From assembly GCF_007559005.1 (NCBI RefSeq), contig NZ_CP041763.1, positions 2,450,463 to 2,514,462 of the forward strand: a stretch of DNA of 64,000 nucleotides, given 5' to 3'. Shown one piece after another: positions 39,607 to 48,906 of the stretch. Origin of the DNA: Gordonia zhaorongruii (lineage in GTDB: Bacteria; Actinomycetota; Actinomycetes; Mycobacteriales; Mycobacteriaceae). The stretch's first letter is position 1. The number at the start of each line of letters is the position of its first letter. A model generated the notes under the pieces. It was not told where the DNA came from, made no database searches, and worked only from the letters and a program-made list of their open reading frames with translations. Both the position numbers and the translations under genes were made by a program.

Positions 39607-40868
39607 AACCGGCCGGGCTGCTCACCCGGCGCAGCCGAACGCGCCTGTCGCTCGACGGCCTGCGCGAATCCCGGGCGCTTCCGTCCGGCGAACGACCGGA
39701 ACCACGACGCGACTGCGGCAATCCGATTGCGGAACCCGACGAGGTAGAACAGGTGCACGGCCAGCCAGGCGATCCAGCCGACAACGCCTGTGAGCTGCAC
39801 GCCGAACGGCGCGTCCACGACGGCGTTGTGCCGGTTCACCACGGCCATGCTCCCCTTGTCCAGGTACGCGAACGGCGTGCCCGCGGGCTTGCGGCCGCGG
39901 ATCACGTCCGCTGCATGACGGCCCTCCTGCATCGCCACCGGACTCTGCCCCGGGTAGCCGTTCAGGCTGGTCATGTCGCCGATGGCGAACACGTCGTCAC
40001 GGTCGCCCACGGTCAGGTCCTCGTCGATCAGGAGCCGTCCGGCGCGATCGGTCTCGCAATGCGTCGCCGCGGCAACCGCCCTTGAGAGATCGTTGGCCTG
40101 CATCCCGGCCGACCAGACGATCGTGTCCGCCTCGATGACCTGCTCGTCCCCATCGGAGTTGCGCACGGTGACGGCACCGGCATCGATATCGGTGACGAAG
40201 GTATCGGTATGCACATCGATCCCCGACTCCTCCAGCTTGCGGCGCGTGAAGCTCGACAGCTTGCCGCCGTACACCGGGAGCAGTTCGCCCGCACCCTCGA
40301 CGAGGTGGACCGTCGCGGGCGCTTCGGTGAAGTAGCGGGTGCCCAGCTCGCGAATCTGGCCTGCTACCTCCACCCCGGTCGCGCCGCCGCCGACCACGAC
40401 GAAGGTGTGCGCCTTCCGGTCGGCCACCGGCGCCTCGAAGCGATCGAGCAAGTGGGCCCGGAGCTCGATCGCGTCATCGAGCGACTTCAGCGAGAAGGTG
40501 CGGTCGGCCCACTCATCATGGCCGAAGTAGCCCTGTGCCACACCGCCCGCGACGATCAGGTTCCGGTAACCGATCTGCTCGTCGCCCGTGTCGGTGCGGT
40601 AGGTGACTACCTTCGCTTCCGCATCCACCGCGGTCACGTACCCGCGCTGCACGCTCACGGAGTTCTTGGATGCGAGCACTTCGGCGATCGGCGGTGCGAT
40701 CTCCTCCTCCACCAGCACACCGGTCGCGACCTGATACAGGAGCGGCTGGAAGAGGTGCTCGTCGGTAGCCGAGATCAGCGTGGTCTCCACATCCGAGCGC
40801 GACAGCTGCTTGGCGGCGGCGAGCCCGCCGAATCCCGAACCGATGATGACGGCGTCTGTGGTGCGCAT
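39585..40868 (-). CDS. NDH-2-like NAD(P)/FAD-dependent oxidoreductase
   Basis: 427-aa type II NADH dehydrogenase-like flavoprotein. FAD motif GSGFGG at residues 10-15, NADH motif VVVGGGATGVEVAG, FAIGDMT near the C-terminus and a C-terminal hydrophobic stretch VGWIAWLAVHLFYLVGF that would attach to the membrane. Quinone reduction is likely. ATG 40868 follows GGGAGGT by nine bases. Divergent from a LysR gene, probably its regulator. Confidence 0.9.
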   Translation of the reverse strand: MRTTDAVIIGSGFGGLAAAKQLSRSDVETTLISATDEHLFQPLLYQVATGVLVEEEIAPPIAEVLASKNSVSVQRGYVTAVDAEAKVVTYRTDTGDEQIGYRNLIVAGGVAQGYFGHDEWADRTFSLKSLDDAIELRAHLLDRFEAPVADRKAHTFVVVGGGATGVEVAGQIRELGTRYFTEAPATVHLVEGAGELLPVYGGKLSSFTRRKLEESGIDVHTDTFVTDIDAGAVTVRNSDGDEQVIEADTIVWSAGMQANDLSRAVAAATHCETDRAGRLLIDEDLTVGDRDDVFAIGDMTSLNGYPGQSPVAMQEGRHAADVIRGRKPAGTPFAYLDKGSMAVVNRHNAVVDAPFGVQLTGVVGWIAWLAVHLFYLVGFRNRIAAVASWFRSFAGRKRPGFAQAVERQARSAAPGEQPGRFQDRSAA

Positions 40869-40910
40869 CGCGGCGATACCTCCCTGTTGAATGTCTAATC
40901 CCAGTTTGGT

Positions 40911-40967
40911 AGATGAACAACCACGCATCAAACGGATTGACCACCTCTTTTGGAATGATGTTCATCT
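40911..40967. promoter_or_regulatory. Long-spaced inverted repeat in the LysR/NDH intergenic region
   Basis: AGATGAACA at 40911-40919 and its complement TGTTCATCT at 40959-40967, 9 bp perfect, arms separated by 39 bp. A further TGTTCAT lies at 40972-40978 (overlapping the -10 element). Fits a two-site LysR binding region. Confidence 0.5.
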
Positions 40968-40977
40968 GTTCTGTTCA

Positions 40978-40983
40978 TATACT
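40978..40983 (+). promoter_or_regulatory. -10 element of a leaderless promoter (LysR gene)
   Basis: TATACT, six bases before ATG 40990. Confidence 0.5.
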
Positions 40984-40989
40984 TGGGGA

Positions 40990-41856
40990 ATGGAGTTCCG
41001 CCAGATCGAGTACCTCGTCGCCGTCGCCGAGACCGGTGGCTTCTCTCGCGCTGCCGCCCGGTGCTTCGTCTCGCAATCGGCGATCAGCCATCAGATCGCC
41101 GCCCTCGAACGCGAGCTCGGCACCGAGCTGGTCGATCGGTCTGCACGCGGCGGCAAGCTGACCGACGCGGGCGAGGTTCTGCTGCCGTACGCGCGGCAGC
41201 TCTTATCGCTGCGCGACGACGCCGTGGCCGCCGTGACACCGCATCCCGACCGAATCCGCATCGCTGCGAACATGTCGTTCGCGCGATCGGCACTGGCAGC
41301 GGTCGCCGCCGTCCGGGAGCGTCACCGTGAGGCCGAGATCGACTTCCTCCTCAAACCGTTCGGTCAGCGCATCGACGCAGTGGTCTCCGGGGAGGCTGAT
41401 CTGGCGCTGGTACGGGGATCGGTCGATCACGACGAGCTCTACCTCGATCCCCTCTGGGTGGATCAGCCGGTGGTCGCCTTCAGTTCCCGGCATCCGCTCG
41501 CCAGATCCGGACGCGGCCCCGGCCCCGCCGACCTCGGCGAGTACCCGCTCGTTCTGCCTCCTGCCGATCAGCAAATCCTGTTGCACCGGCTCGTCGAGCG
41601 TGTGTTCTCGCGGGCAGGCGTCGACGTTCGGTACGGACCGCAGATCCGTGAGGGCCACCCGGTCGCCTTCGAACTGATCAATCACCCGGAGAGCTGGACC
41701 ATCCTGTACGACGATCCGCTGCAACCCGGCATCGTGTGCCGCCGGAGCCTCGAGTTCACCCTTCCGGTCTCCGCGGTACTCCGCAACGACAGCACACCGA
41801 ACCAACTCGTCGCCGAGATCCTGACGGAGTTGTCGAACGGATTCCGGCGGACCTGA
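40990..41856 (+). CDS. LysR family transcriptional regulator
   Basis: 288-aa regulator. The N-terminal HTH (MEFRQIEYLVAVAETGGFSRAAARCFVSQSAISHQI) is typical and is followed by an effector-binding domain. ATG 40990 is the usual LysR start and has TATACT at -12, so the mRNA is likely leaderless. The gene is divergent from the NDH-2-like gene and an inverted repeat lies between them, which suggests autoregulation and control of that gene; effector unknown. Confidence 0.92.
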   Translation: MEFRQIEYLVAVAETGGFSRAAARCFVSQSAISHQIAALERELGTELVDRSARGGKLTDAGEVLLPYARQLLSLRDDAVAAVTPHPDRIRIAANMSFARSALAAVAAVRERHREAEIDFLLKPFGQRIDAVVSGEADLALVRGSVDHDELYLDPLWVDQPVVAFSSRHPLARSGRGPGPADLGEYPLVLPPADQQILLHRLVERVFSRAGVDVRYGPQIREGHPVAFELINHPESWTILYDDPLQPGIVCRRSLEFTLPVSAVLRNDSTPNQLVAEILTELSNGFRRT

Positions 41857-41922
41857 TCCCTGCACGCGGACTTCGAGCGCGGAGTGCAGCGACCGGCCGC
41901 ACTCGACCTCGCCGGCTGCGCC

Positions 41923-42381
41923 TCACGTCTCGAGTAGTCGACGGGGACCGTCGCCGTGCTGTCCGTACTCATCTCCCGGATTGACCAACGCGCACCGCTT
42001 CAGGGACAGACAACCGCAGCCGATGCAACCGGTGAAGTCGTCGCGTAACTGCTGCAGTCGGTGGATCCGTTCATCGAGTTCGGCGCGCCACCCCTCCGAC
42101 AGCCTCGTCCAGTCCGCTTGGGTCGGCGTACGCCCGTCGGGCAGCCGCTGCAGGGCGCCGCGAATATCGGCCAACGGGATCCCTACCCGCTGAGCGATCC
42201 GGATCAGGGCCACTCGACGCAGCGCGTCGCGGCGATACCGGCGCTGATTGCCGCTGGTCCGCCGCGCATCGATCAGCCCTTCCCGTTCGTAGAAGTGCAG
42301 GGCCGACACCGCGACGCCGCTGCGTGCGGACAACTCGCCGACTGTGAGTTCCCCACCTCTGGACACCGACACACCTGCCAT
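41923..42381 (-). CDS. soxR: Redox-sensing regulator SoxR (MerR family)
   Basis: 152 aa. MerR-type HTH ([26 protein letters not shown]) and a 2Fe-2S cluster [12 protein letters not shown] near residue 118-130, the pattern CxxCxCx5C of SoxR. Senses redox-active compounds. ATG 42381 has AGGAGGGG six bases upstream. The divergent ABC exporter promoter contains a SoxR box, so this is the likely activator of that gene. Confidence 0.94.
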   Translation of the reverse strand: MAGVSVSRGGELTVGELSARSGVAVSALHFYEREGLIDARRTSGNQRRYRRDALRRVALIRIAQRVGIPLADIRGALQRLPDGRTPTQADWTRLSEGWRAELDERIHRLQQLRDDFTGCIGCGCLSLKRCALVNPGDEYGQHGDGPRRLLET

Positions 42382-42407
42382 CACAGACCCCTCCTACCGA
42401 CCTAGAC

Positions 42408-42438
42408 TTGACCTCAACCTTACTTGATGTTTCACAGT
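42408..42438 (+). promoter_or_regulatory. SoxR-type promoter with 19-bp spacer before the ABC exporter
   Basis: TTGACC (-35, 42408-42413) and CACAGT (-10, 42433-42438) are 19 bp apart, the extended spacer typical of SoxR-activated promoters. Between them is CCTCAAC-CTTA-CTTGATG (42412-42429), a one-mismatch palindrome of the SoxR box core. The -10 lies six bases before ATG 42445. Confidence 0.72.
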
Positions 42439-42444
42439 CGAGGC

Positions 42445-44292
42445 ATGAGCATGGAAACGACGGCGTGGAACACGATGTACGCCACGATGAACAGCCAGAC
42501 CGACCGACGTCGGATCGATCCGGCCCTGCTGCGCCGGATCGCACGCTTCGCCGCGCCGCACCGGCGACGCCTCGTCGGCTTCGCGGTGATCAGCACCGTC
42601 GTCGCCGGCCTCACCGTCGCGACTCCCCTGCTCGCCGGGCGGGTCGTCGATGCGATCACCGGATCGGGGTCCACGTCGGCCGTCGTCGGCCTGGCGTCGG
42701 TGATCGCCGTCGTCGCCCTCGCCGAGGCCGCCTTCGGCCTCGTCCAACGGTGGCTGTCGTCGACGATCGGGGAACGCCTGATCTTCGACCTGCGCACCGC
42801 GGTCTACGACCACGTGCAGACCATGCCGGTCGCGTTCTTCAGCCGGACCAGGACCGGCGCGTTGGTCAGCAGGCTGAACAACGATGTGATCGGTGCGCAG
42901 CGCGCGTTCAGCGACGCGTTCTCCGGCGTCATCAGCAACACCGTCACTTTGATGCTCGCGCTGGTCGCGATGCTGACCCTGTCGTGGCAGATCACCCTCG
43001 CGACGTTGGTCCTGCTGCCGATATTCCTCGTGCCGGCACGGCGGTTCGGCGCGCGGGTCGCGGACCTGCAGCGGGACCGGGCAGCGCATAACGCGGCGAT
43101 GGGCGACCGAATGACCGAACGGTTCAGCGCGCCGGGTGCGACGTTGATCAAACTGTTCGGCGGCGCCGACCGAGAGTCAGTCGAGTTCGCCGAACGGGCG
43201 GGCAGTGTCCGCGACGTGGGCGTGCGGTCGGCGATGGTCCAGGAGATCTTCTACCTTGCCTTGATGGTGGTGTCAGCCCTGGCGCTGGCGCTCGTCTACG
43301 GGGCCGGCGGTGTGCTCGCACTGCACGGGCAGATCCAGACGGGCACGATCGTCTCCCTGGCGATGCTCCTGACCCGGTTGTACGCCCCGTTGACCGCGCT
43401 GGCCAACACCCGGGTCGAGGCGATGAGTGCGATGGTCAGTTTCGAGCGCGTCTTCGAGGTCCTCGATCTCGTGCCGCTGATCCGTGATCGTGCCGACGCC
43501 CGGGGGCTGCCGGACGGTCCGCTCGGCGTCGAGTTCGATCAGGTCGCGTTCTCGTATCCATCCGCGGCGCAGATCTCGTTGGCGTCGCTGGAGGAGGTCG
43601 CCGTCCTGAACCCGCAAGCTGGGAGACAGGTGCTGCACGACGTGTCGTTCACCGTGGAGCCGGGACAGACGGTGGCTCTGGTCGGGTCGTCCGGTGCGGG
43701 CAAATCGACGATCGCTGGCCTCGTTCCCCGACTGTTCGACGTCGACTCCGGTGCCGTCCGCATCAACGGCGTCGACGTCCGCGACCTGGAATCGTCGTCC
43801 CTGCACGCGAGCGTCGGCATGGTCACCCAGGACGGCCACCTCTTCCACGACTCCGTGCGCGCCAATCTTTCGCTCGCCCGACGCGACGCGACCGATGACG
43901 AGTTGTGGGACGTCCTGCGACGGGCACGACTCGACGGTGTCGTCGCGGCGCTGCCCGAGGGGCTCGACACGGTCGTCGGTGAGCGCGGCTACCGGTTCTC
44001 CGGCGGCGAACGGCAACGGCTGACGATCGCGCGCGTCCTGCTGGCGAAGCCGCGCGTCGTGATCCTCGATGAGGCCACCGCGCATCTCGACACGACCTCC
44101 GAGGCCCAGGTGCAGCTCGCACTGTCCGAGGCACTCGAGGGCCGGACAGCGATCGTGATCGCGCACCGCTTGGCGACGATCCGGGACGCCGACCGCATAC
44201 TCGTCGTCGAGGATGGACGGGTCGTCGAGTCCGGACCGCACCGCGATCTGGTGCACGCAGGAGGACGGTACGCGGAGCTCTACCGCGCGTAG
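42445..44292 (+). CDS. ABC exporter (fused membrane and ATPase domains)
   Basis: 615-aa half-transporter. Six hydrophobic segments (about residues 40-330) precede an ATPase domain with Walker A GSSGAGKST (about 414), signature FSGGERQRL and Walker B VVILDEATAHLD. It likely exports lipids or drugs as a dimer. ATG 42445 is chosen because it is six bases behind the -10 element of the SoxR-type promoter; ATG 42451 is also possible. The SoxR control suggests export of redox-cycling compounds. Confidence 0.92.
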   Translation: MSMETTAWNTMYATMNSQTDRRRIDPALLRRIARFAAPHRRRLVGFAVISTVVAGLTVATPLLAGRVVDAITGSGSTSAVVGLASVIAVVALAEAAFGLVQRWLSSTIGERLIFDLRTAVYDHVQTMPVAFFSRTRTGALVSRLNNDVIGAQRAFSDAFSGVISNTVTLMLALVAMLTLSWQITLATLVLLPIFLVPARRFGARVADLQRDRAAHNAAMGDRMTERFSAPGATLIKLFGGADRESVEFAERAGSVRDVGVRSAMVQEIFYLALMVVSALALALVYGAGGVLALHGQIQTGTIVSLAMLLTRLYAPLTALANTRVEAMSAMVSFERVFEVLDLVPLIRDRADARGLPDGPLGVEFDQVAFSYPSAAQISLASLEEVAVLNPQAGRQVLHDVSFTVEPGQTVALVGSSGAGKSTIAGLVPRLFDVDSGAVRINGVDVRDLESSSLHASVGMVTQDGHLFHDSVRANLSLARRDATDDELWDVLRRARLDGVVAALPEGLDTVVGERGYRFSGGERQRLTIARVLLAKPRVVILDEATAHLDTTSEAQVQLALSEALEGRTAIVIAHRLATIRDADRILVVEDGRVVESGPHRDLVHAGGRYAELYRA

Positions 44293-44308
44293 CGCGTCGA
44301 GGCCGCCG

Positions 44309-45148
44309 TCAGTCCCCGCAGCAGCCGCCGCCGAGATCGCCTGCGTCCCGCTTGTCGCGCGTGCGCTCGCTGCGCGCCGCCCATTCGGCGGGCGGCGGGT
44401 AGTCGACGTTCATCAGGCACAGGCCGCGCGCCGGCGCGACCGGGATCTGCGCCGATCGCTTACGCTCACGCAGCAGTCCTGCACACCAGTCGAGATCGCG
44501 GCGGCCGTCAGCCACCAGCGAGACGCTGCCGACGAGCGAGCGCACCATCGACCAGCAGAAGGCATCGGCGCGCACCGTTCCGACGAGGACACCTGCGTCG
44601 TCCCGGTGCCAGGAGAACTCCTGCAGCTCGCGGATCGTGGTGGCCCCCTCGCGGTACCGGCAGAACGCCGCGAAGTCGTTGAGCCCGACGAGCGTGCGCG
44701 ACGCCGCATTGATCAGATCGAGGTCGAGCGCGCGCGGCCAGTCGGCCGTGCTGCGGGCGAGGGTGGGTTCGGCACCCCACAGTGCATCGCTGAGCCGGTA
44801 CTCGTAGGTTCGCGCCAGCGCCGAGAACCGCGCGTCGAAGTCGGTGCTGACCCGCTCGACGGCTTTCACGCGCACGTCGTCGGGCAGCATCTTGGCGAGC
44901 CGTCGCACCAGGCGGGACGGATCGCCGTCGATCGACCGCGCCTGCAAGGACTCGACCGGGACATCGCAGTGCGCCACCTGGGCCGACGCATGCACACCGG
45001 CATCTGTACGGCCTGCGACGGTCAGCCGGATCGGTGACCGCAGAATAGTGGCCAGCGTGGTCTCGATCGTCTCGCACACGGTCCGTCGCCCGGGCTGGGT
45101 GGCCCATCCGGAGAAGTCGGTTCCGTCGTAGGCGACGACGAGCCGCAG
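44309..45148 (-). CDS. truA: tRNA pseudouridine(38-40) synthase TruA, start unclear
   Basis: Isomerises uridines 38-40 in tRNA. Catalytic Asp is in AGRTDAGVHA, and RYEYRL-type TYEYRL and DAFCWSMVRSLVG are present. The family's N-terminus (RLRLVVAYDGTDFSGWATQPGRRT) is encoded upstream of the first usual start, GTG 45079, but no ATG, GTG or TTG occurs in that frame back to rplQ. I put the start at CTG 45148, just after a hairpin; CTG 45187 or CTG 45208 (overlapping the rplQ stop) are alternatives. The C-terminus ends GGGCCGD. Confidence 0.85.
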   Translation of the reverse strand: MRLVVAYDGTDFSGWATQPGRRTVCETIETTLATILRSPIRLTVAGRTDAGVHASAQVAHCDVPVESLQARSIDGDPSRLVRRLAKMLPDDVRVKAVERVSTDFDARFSALARTYEYRLSDALWGAEPTLARSTADWPRALDLDLINAASRTLVGLNDFAAFCRYREGATTIRELQEFSWHRDDAGVLVGTVRADAFCWSMVRSLVGSVSLVADGRRDLDWCAGLLRERKRSAQIPVAPARGLCLMNVDYPPPAEWAARSERTRDKRDAGDLGGGCCGD

Positions 45149-45154
45149 ACGACA

Positions 45155-45187
45155 CTGCCCGCCCTCGTCAGAGACGAGGGCGGGCAG
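45155..45187 (-). terminator. Hairpin after rplQ, at the truA start
   Basis: Perfect 15-bp stem and 3-base loop, with arms at 45155-45169 and 45173-45187. It starts 18 bp after the rplQ stop. No T-tract on the minus side. Either a terminator before truA or a structured leader. Confidence 0.6.
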
Positions 45188-45204
45188 TTCGATTTGCGAC
45201 GTGA

Positions 45205-45945
45205 TCAGTCTTCCCGCTGCGACGGCGGCAGCTGGTAGCCTGCGGCCTCCGCGTCGGCCTCCGAGGCGAACCAGATCTCCGCGACGGTCGACTCGTAGAA
45301 ACGAGTGCCCGGGCGGTGGTACAGCTTCGAACCGGCGTTGCCCTTGATCGGGAAGCCTTCCGGCTGCGAGTCGTCGTCGAGCGGCGCATGCGAGCCGGCC
45401 GGAGCCTCCGCATCCTCCGCGACGGCGGCGGTCGACTCGTCGTCGACGGCCTCGGCGACCGCGTCGGCGTTCTCGACCTCGGCGTCGGTCGCGTCGGCCT
45501 CGACGGCCTCCACGACGTTCTCGGCTTCGGCGGCCTTCTTCTTGGAGGCCGCGGCGCGAGTCGCGCGGTTGGCCTCGTTCGAAGCGGTCGCCTCGCGCAC
45601 CAGCTCGATCACTGCCATGGGGGCGTTATCGCCCTTACGCGGCAGCGTCTTGATGATGCGGGTGTAGCCGCCCTCGCGCTCGGCGAAGAACGGGCCGATC
45701 TCGGCGAACAGCGTGTGAACGACATCCTTGTCGCGGATGTCCTTCATCACCTGGCGACGGTTGGCGAGCTCGCCGGCCTTCGCGTGGGTGATCAGCTTCT
45801 CGGCGTAGGGCCGCAGCCGCTTCGCCTTGGCTTCGGTTGTGGTGATGCGGCCATGCTCGAAAAGCGCCGTGGCGAGGTTCGCCAGGATCGCCTTCTGGTG
45901 GCTGGCCGACCCGCCGAAGCGGGCACCCTTGGTGGGCTTAGGCAT
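45205..45945 (-). CDS. rplQ: Ribosomal protein L17 fused to a C-terminal sunset domain
   Basis: 246 aa: residues 1 to about 120 are ordinary L17 ([21 protein letters not shown]). An acidic Ala/Glu/Asp-rich linker (about 125-190) leads to a 45-residue module [17 protein letters not shown]...[21 protein letters not shown], which matches the sunset domain of ArfC-type proteins. Only the first part is known to be ribosomal. Start ATG 45945 follows AGGAGAGAG. Confidence 0.94.
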   Translation of the reverse strand: MPKPTKGARFGGSASHQKAILANLATALFEHGRITTTEAKAKRLRPYAEKLITHAKAGELANRRQVMKDIRDKDVVHTLFAEIGPFFAEREGGYTRIIKTLPRKGDNAPMAVIELVREATASNEANRATRAAASKKKAAEAENVVEAVEADATDAEVENADAVAEAVDDESTAAVAEDAEAPAGSHAPLDDDSQPEGFPIKGNAGSKLYHRPGTRFYESTVAEIWFASEADAEAAGYQLPPSQRED

Positions 45946-46007
45946 TTCTCTCTCCTAGGAGGGGACTCTCGATCTCGCGACCGGAAGTCGTAGTGGTTCT
46001 AACAGTC

Positions 46008-47060
46008 CTACAGCTGTTCGGTCTCCGCGAAATCTTCACCGGAGTCGGCGTCGTAAGCCGCCTCGTCCGTCCACGTGCCGGTCGCCGGGTCGTAACCGGC
46101 AACCTGCGACGGGTCGAAGCTGGCCGGGCTGTCCTTGAGGGCCAGACCCAGGCCGTGGAGCTTCACCTTCACCTCGTCGATCGACTTCTGACCGAAGTTG
46201 CGGATGTCGAGCAGGTCCGACTCGGTACGTGCAACCAGCTCGCCGACGGTGTGAACACCCTCGCGCTTGAGGCAGTTGTACGAACGGACGGTAAGCTCCA
46301 GATCCTCGATCGGCAGCGTGAACGCAGCGATGTGATCGGCCTCCGCGGGCGAAGGTCCGATCTCGATGCCCTCGGCCTCGACGTTGAGCTCCCGAGCCAG
46401 GCCGAACAGTTCGACCAGGGTCTTGCCGGCCGACGCCAGAGCGTCACGCGCGGTGATGGAGTTCTTCGTCTCCACGTCGAGCACCAGACGATCGAAGTCG
46501 GTGCGCTGCTCGACACGGGTGGCCTCGACCTTGTAGGTCACCTTGAGGACCGGCGAGTAGATCGAGTCGACCGGGATACGGCCGATCTCTGCGCCGGTTG
46601 CCTTGTTCTGCACGGCCGGAACGTAACCGCGGCCCCGCTCGACGACGAGCTCGATCTCGAGCTTGCCCTTGTCGTTGAGGGTCGCGATGTGCAGATCCGG
46701 GTTGTGCACGGTGACGCCTGCAGGCGGGACGATGTCAGCACCGGTGACGGCGCCGGGGCCCTGCTTGCGGACGTACATGGTGACCGGCTCGTCCTCTTCG
46801 GAGCTGACCACGAGGCCCTTGAGGTTCAGGATGATGTTGGTGACATCCTCCTTCACACCGGGGACGGTGGTGAACTCGTGCAGGACACCGTCGATGCGGA
46901 TGCTGGTGACCGCTGCGCCCGGGATGGACGACAGCAGCGTGCGCCGCAGCGAGTTGCCCAAGGTGTAGCCGAAGCCCGGCTCGAGCGGTTCGATGACGAA
47001 CTTCGAGCGATCCTCGGCGATGACCTCTTCAGACAGAGTGGGTCGCTGTGAGATGAGCAT
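46008..47060 (-). CDS. rpoA: RNA polymerase alpha subunit
   Basis: 350 aa. N-terminal assembly domain ([20 protein letters not shown]) and C-terminal domain with [14 protein letters not shown] and the helix-hairpin-helix region [18 protein letters not shown], which binds UP elements and regulators. Ends with an acidic tail. Part of the rpsM-rpsK-rpsD-rpoA-rplQ run. Confidence 0.98.
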   Translation of the reverse strand: MLISQRPTLSEEVIAEDRSKFVIEPLEPGFGYTLGNSLRRTLLSSIPGAAVTSIRIDGVLHEFTTVPGVKEDVTNIILNLKGLVVSSEEDEPVTMYVRKQGPGAVTGADIVPPAGVTVHNPDLHIATLNDKGKLEIELVVERGRGYVPAVQNKATGAEIGRIPVDSIYSPVLKVTYKVEATRVEQRTDFDRLVLDVETKNSITARDALASAGKTLVELFGLARELNVEAEGIEIGPSPAEADHIAAFTLPIEDLELTVRSYNCLKREGVHTVGELVARTESDLLDIRNFGQKSIDEVKVKLHGLGLALKDSPASFDPSQVAGYDPATGTWTDEAAYDADSGEDFAETEQL

Positions 47061-47135
47061 TGAGTGAGATTCTCCTTTGGCCGACCGCTATTTGACGGCC
47101 TCGAGGTGGACCGGACAGCTGGCGCTGCCGGGCTA

Positions 47136-47741
47136 TTACTTGCTGTAGAACTCGACGATGAGCTGCTCGGTGAGCGGGACCTCGATCTGAGCGCGCTCGG
47201 GCACGTTGTGCACGAGAATGCGCAGAGTCGACGGAACCACCTGCAGCCACGGCGCGGTCGGACGCTCGCCGAGGGTCTCCTTGGCGATCTGGAACGGCGT
47301 GGACTGCAGCGACTTCTGACGAACGTCGATGATGTCGTACTGGCTGACGCGGTAGCTGGGCACGTCCACGCGTCCACCGTTCACGGTGAAGTGGCCGTGG
47401 CTGACCATCTGTCGAGCCTGACGACGGGTACGCGCCAGGCCGGCGCGGTACACGACGTTGTCGAGACGGGTCTCCAGGATCTGCAGCAGGACGTCGCCTG
47501 TCTTGCCCTGGCGACGGTTCGCCTCTTCGTAGTAGCGGCGGAACTGCTTCTCCATGACGCCGTAGGTGAAGCGAGCCTTCTGCTTCTCCTGCAGCTGGAG
47601 CAGGTACTCGGACTCCTTGATCCGCGCGCGGCCGTGCTGGCCGGGCGGGTACGGACGTCGTTCGTACGCCGCGTCTCCGCCGATGAGATCGACGCGAAGA
47701 CGACGGGACTTCTTAGTTGCGGGGCCGGTATAGCGAGCCAT
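47136..47741 (-). CDS. rpsD: Ribosomal protein S4 (zinc-free type)
   Basis: 201 aa. Begins MARYTGPATKKSRRLRVDL with no cysteines in the first 40 residues, so it is the C-minus (zinc-independent) form. S4 RNA-binding domain RLDNVVYRAGLARTRRQARQ follows. Primary 30S assembly protein. Between rpsK and rpoA. Confidence 0.98.
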   Translation of the reverse strand: MARYTGPATKKSRRLRVDLIGGDAAYERRPYPPGQHGRARIKESEYLLQLQEKQKARFTYGVMEKQFRRYYEEANRRQGKTGDVLLQILETRLDNVVYRAGLARTRRQARQMVSHGHFTVNGGRVDVPSYRVSQYDIIDVRQKSLQSTPFQIAKETLGERPTAPWLQVVPSTLRILVHNVPERAQIEVPLTEQLIVEFYSK

Positions 47742-47764
47742 GGTTTATCTTCTCCCTTTCCCGC

Positions 47765-48172
47765 TTAGACCCGGCGCCGCTTGGGCGGACGGCAGCCGTT
47801 GTGCGGCTGCGGGGTCACGTCGGAGATGGTGCCGACCTCGAGGCCGGCGGCCTGCAGTGACCGGATGGCGGTCTCACGACCCGAACCCGGTCCCTTAACG
47901 AACACATCGACCTTCTTGACGCCGTTCTCGGCGGCCTTGCGAGCAGCGTTCTCGGCAGCGAGCTGCGCGGCGAACGGAGTGCTCTTACGCGAGCCCTTGA
48001 AGCCCACGTGGCCCGAGCTGGCCCAGCTGATCACGTTGCCCTCGGGGTCGGTGATCGAGACGATGGTGTTGTTGAACGTTGACTTGATGTGCGCCTGGCC
48101 GAGCGGGATGTTCTTTTTATCGCGACGGCGGGTGCCCTTCTTCGGGCCTGCGCTTCGTGACTTCGGAGGCAT
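47765..48172 (-). CDS. rpsK: Ribosomal protein S11
   Basis: 135 aa, with [26 protein letters not shown] and the C-terminal [13 protein letters not shown]. The ATG overlaps the rpsM stop by one base (TAATG), indicating translational coupling. Confidence 0.98.
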   Translation of the reverse strand: MPPKSRSAGPKKGTRRRDKKNIPLGQAHIKSTFNNTIVSITDPEGNVISWASSGHVGFKGSRKSTPFAAQLAAENAARKAAENGVKKVDVFVKGPGSGRETAIRSLQAAGLEVGTISDVTPQPHNGCRPPKRRRV

Positions 48173-48540
48173 TACTTCTTCTTCCCGGCGATGGTCTTCT
48201 TCGGTCCCTTACGAGTGCGGGCGTTGGTCTTGGTCCGCTGACCGTGGACCGGAAGTCCGCGACGGTGGCGGAAGCCCTGGTAGCAGCCGATCTCGATCTT
48301 GCGACGGATGTCGGCCTGCACCTCGCGGCGGAGGTCGCCCTCCACCTTCACCGAGGACTCGATGTATTCACGCAGCTTCGAGACGTCTGCGTCAGTCAGA
48401 TCCTTCGCGCGCAGGTCGGCCGAAAGGCCGGTAGCGGCGACGATCTCCTGCGAAGTGGTGCGACCCACTCCGTAGATGTATGTGAGTGCGATCTCCAACC
48501 GCTTTTCGCGGGGAAGATCAACACCAGCAACACGTGCCAT
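48172..48540 (-). CDS. rpsM: Ribosomal protein S13
   Basis: 122 aa. N-terminus [23 protein letters not shown] and C-terminus [23 protein letters not shown] are diagnostic. The 205 bp between rpmJ and rpsM have no gene; they may hold a promoter. Confidence 0.98.
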   Translation of the reverse strand: MARVAGVDLPREKRLEIALTYIYGVGRTTSQEIVAATGLSADLRAKDLTDADVSKLREYIESSVKVEGDLRREVQADIRRKIEIGCYQGFRHRRGLPVHGQRTKTNARTRKGPKKTIAGKKK

Positions 48541-48745
48541 GTGGCGATTCCTTCTCTTCTCAGAGGTCTGCTTCCAGCCCGTCCCGAACTCATGCGTCGG
48601 GCCCCGGCCTCTGAACCGGGGGTCGGCGTTCGCGCGTCTGCGAACGCTGGTTCTGGAAGTTCATTCGGTCTAAACGATATTCAGTTCTCTTTTTTGCCAC
48701 GACCTGTGTGTCGCGGGTTTCAAGCCACCCGGAGAGGGGCGTTGA

Positions 48746-48859
48746 TCAGCCCTGACGCTGCTTATGACGCAGGTTGTCGCAGATCACCATGACCCGGCCG
48801 TTACGGCGGATCACTTTGCACTTCTCACAGATCGGCTTGACGCTCGGCTTGACCTTCAC
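48746..48859 (-). CDS. rpmJ: Ribosomal protein L36
   Basis: 37 aa, read [20 protein letters not shown]... with GTG start at 48859. The four zinc ligands CEKC...CDNLRH are intact, so this is the zinc-binding form. Between infA and rpsM as usual. Confidence 0.96.
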   Translation of the reverse strand: MKVKPSVKPICEKCKVIRRNGRVMVICDNLRHKQRQG

Positions 48860-48873
48860 GTCAGCTTCTCCTT

Positions 48874-48903
48874 GTTCGTTCCCAGCGAGTTCGTTCCCAG
48901 CGA
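48874..48903. repeat. Two tandem 15-bp copies between infA and rpmJ
   Basis: GTTCGTTCCCAGCGA occurs twice without spacing at 48874 and 48889, directly after the infA stop codon. A recent local duplication in the leader of rpmJ. Confidence 0.9.
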
Positions 48904-48906
48904 GGG

